From a virus, in the IMG/VR virus record IMGVR_UViG_3300007533_000367, positions 1 through 21,936 of that record: DNA of 21,936 nt. The stretch is one strand, 5' to 3'. Numbering within the stretch: the stretch's first letter is position 1; each line of letters begins with the position of its first letter. The notes under the pieces were generated by a model, which had not been told where the DNA came from, did no database searches, and saw only the letters and a program-made list of their open reading frames with translations. Shown here piece by piece: positions 21,015-21,936 of this stretch. A program made the translations under genes and the position numbers.

Positions 21015-21526
21015 GTCATCCGCGTACCGCCATCCGGGAGTATGTGGTCCAGACGCTGGGCAGCGCCGGCGCGGCGCAGACCGAGGGCCGGCGGGCCCAT
21101 CCGCTGCCCGAGGCGACGACCAGCCACGTCACCGCGCGGGTGACGGCCGACGCGGTGCTCGCCAAGCACGCGGATGCGCCGTTGGCGCTCAAGCGCCAGC
21201 TGACCCTCGAGGTCGAGGTCGTGACGCAGGGGGCCTCCTGCGAAGACGATGCGGACACGATCACCGCCGCGGTCGAGGACCTGTTGATGGCCGATCACAC
21301 GCTCGGCGGCACGTGCAGCGAGTGTGTGCTGGAGTCCACGGAGCTGGAGCTAGATTCGGCGGAGACGCGCAAGGCCATGGCGGTGCTCACCTTCGGCGTC
21401 GTCTACTTCACCGAGCACACGAACACCGCCGTCGAGGCCTTCGCGACGGCGGGCGTGACCTGGGATATGGGCCCGGCGCCGGACGGCCAGGCCGAAGCGA
21501 GCGACACTCTCTCATTGCCTCAATAG
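21011..21526 (+). CDS. tail terminator-like protein (gpU-like position)
   Basis: A 171-residue protein: RTAIREYVVQTLGSAGAAQT at the start, a beta-rich middle (PLALKRQLTLEVEVVTQGAS, CEDDADTITAAVEDLLMADH) and a conserved GTCSECVLESTELELDSAE segment followed by AVLTFGVVYFTEHTN. The layout fits the minor tail/tail-terminator U-like proteins that follow gpZ. The end is polar and likely disordered. It overlaps gpZ-like by four bases (ATGA). The match is by gene order and fold pattern rather than a clear motif. Confidence 0.65.
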   Translation: MSHPRTAIREYVVQTLGSAGAAQTEGRRAHPLPEATTSHVTARVTADAVLAKHADAPLALKRQLTLEVEVVTQGASCEDDADTITAAVEDLLMADHTLGGTCSECVLESTELELDSAETRKAMAVLTFGVVYFTEHTNTAVEAFATAGVTWDMGPAPDGQAEASDTLSLPQ

Positions 21527-21537
21527 GAGGAAATCCA

Positions 21538-21756
21538 GTGAAACAGCATCTTCAACCGGCGCCCGGACTGCGCGTCCGCAAGCCGGACGGCAGCATCCTG
21601 CCCGCCGAGGGCGAATCGGTGGCCCTCAACACGTTCTGGCGCCGGCGTATCAATCACGGCGACGTGGTACTCGGCCCGGCGCCGAAGCCGGCGGCCGCCG
21701 GCAGCGTTGGCAGCGCCGGCAAGAGCCGCGGCGCCACCAGCAAACAGGAGGATTAA
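21538..21756 (+). CDS. DUF2635 family protein
   Basis: A 72-residue protein starting with GTG at 21538: MKQHLQPAPGLRVRKPDGSI, then LPAEGESVALNTFWRRRINH and GDVVLGPAP, followed by an alanine/glycine-rich tail. The PxPGxxVRxPDGxxLPAEGxxVxxNxFWRRRxxxGDVV pattern is DUF2635, which in Mu-like phages lies immediately before the tail sheath gene, as here. A clear AGGAGG (21526-21531) supports the GTG start. Function is unknown but the place marks the beginning of a contractile-tail module. Confidence 0.85.
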   Translation: MKQHLQPAPGLRVRKPDGSILPAEGESVALNTFWRRRINHGDVVLGPAPKPAAAGSVGSAGKSRGATSKQED

Positions 21757-21759
21757 GCG

Positions 21760-21936
21760 ATGCCCATCAGCTTCAACGAGATCCCCCTCTCGCTCATGAC
21801 GCCGGGCGTCTATGCGGAGTTCGACAACAGCCGGGCCGTGCGCGGATTGCCGGGGCAGCCGTACAAAGCGCTTATCATCGGCCAGCGGCTGACCGGCGGC
21901 AGCGTGGACGCGCTGGTCGACACGCTGGTCAGCAGC
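21760..21936 (+). CDS. contractile tail sheath protein (Mu gpL-like), partial
   Basis: The first 59 residues of a gene cut by the right edge: MPISFNEIPLSLMTPGVYAE, then FDNSRAVRGLPGQPYKALII and GQRLTGGSVDALVDT. The start pattern (ISFxxIPxxLxxPGVYxEFDNSRAxxGLPxxPYKALxIGQR) is that of Mu-type tail sheath proteins. It begins 3 bases after the DUF2635 stop, with GGAGG ahead at 21746-21750. It shows that the virion has a contractile tail, although the head genes are lambda-like. Confidence 0.88.
   Translation, partial: MPISFNEIPLSLMTPGVYAEFDNSRAVRGLPGQPYKALIIGQRLTGGSVDALVDTLVSS

Noticed and set aside
1-21936. Integrase, attachment site, tRNA or transposase
   Set aside because: None was found by reading the frames and gaps; these must lie outside the window if the phage has them.

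Overview
This window is a stretch of a temperate tailed-phage genome, read here as a prophage or a free temperate phage. It has high GC, very dense gene packing with ATGA/TGATG overlaps, and GC-driven antisense open frames. The host is most likely a GC-rich Pseudomonadota, probably a gammaproteobacterium, but this rests on phage family resemblance and base composition only. No integrase, attachment site, tRNA or host gene is visible, so both phage ends lie outside the window.

Layout. (1) 1-3469: a leftward early operon with eight genes: a small hypothetical, a duplicated membrane protein, two hypotheticals, a DUF2303 protein, another small protein, a deoxynucleotide monophosphate kinase and a truncated ParB-like protein. 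(2) 3470-5670: the immunity region, holding a left operator/promoter, a BRCT-domain gene, a short XRE repressor on the opposite strand, a right operator/promoter and a P22-Cro-like gene. (3) 5751-10098: the rightward early operon, with a CII-like or other HTH regulator, several small (including Cys-rich) proteins and a large primase-helicase fusion. (4) 10118-10377: a repeat-rich non-coding block that looks like a replication origin. (5) 10412-12428: a Q-like regulator, a candidate late promoter followed at once by a terminator, then endolysin, holin and a coiled-coil membrane protein. (6) 12429-21526: candidate cos region, small and large terminase, gpW, portal, ClpP-type protease, decoration protein, major capsid and head-tail/tail-completion genes of the lambda type. 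(7) 21538-21936: DUF2635 protein and the start of a Mu-like tail sheath, so a contractile tail follows the lambda-type head.

How it works together (inference). The repressor would bind six related 16-bp sites, three at each early promoter, to hold both early operons silent, and the Cro-like protein would compete for them. After induction the primase-helicase would act at the adjacent repeat block, the Q-like protein would let polymerase pass the terminator before the lysis genes, and the late operon would make heads and a contractile tail.

The most interesting points are the lambda-like tripartite operators controlled by an unrelated-looking short repressor, the BRCT gene lying between the two operator regions (the place occupied by cI-rex in lambda), and the 12-copy symmetric repeat block with a 46-bp alternating pyrimidine-purine core.
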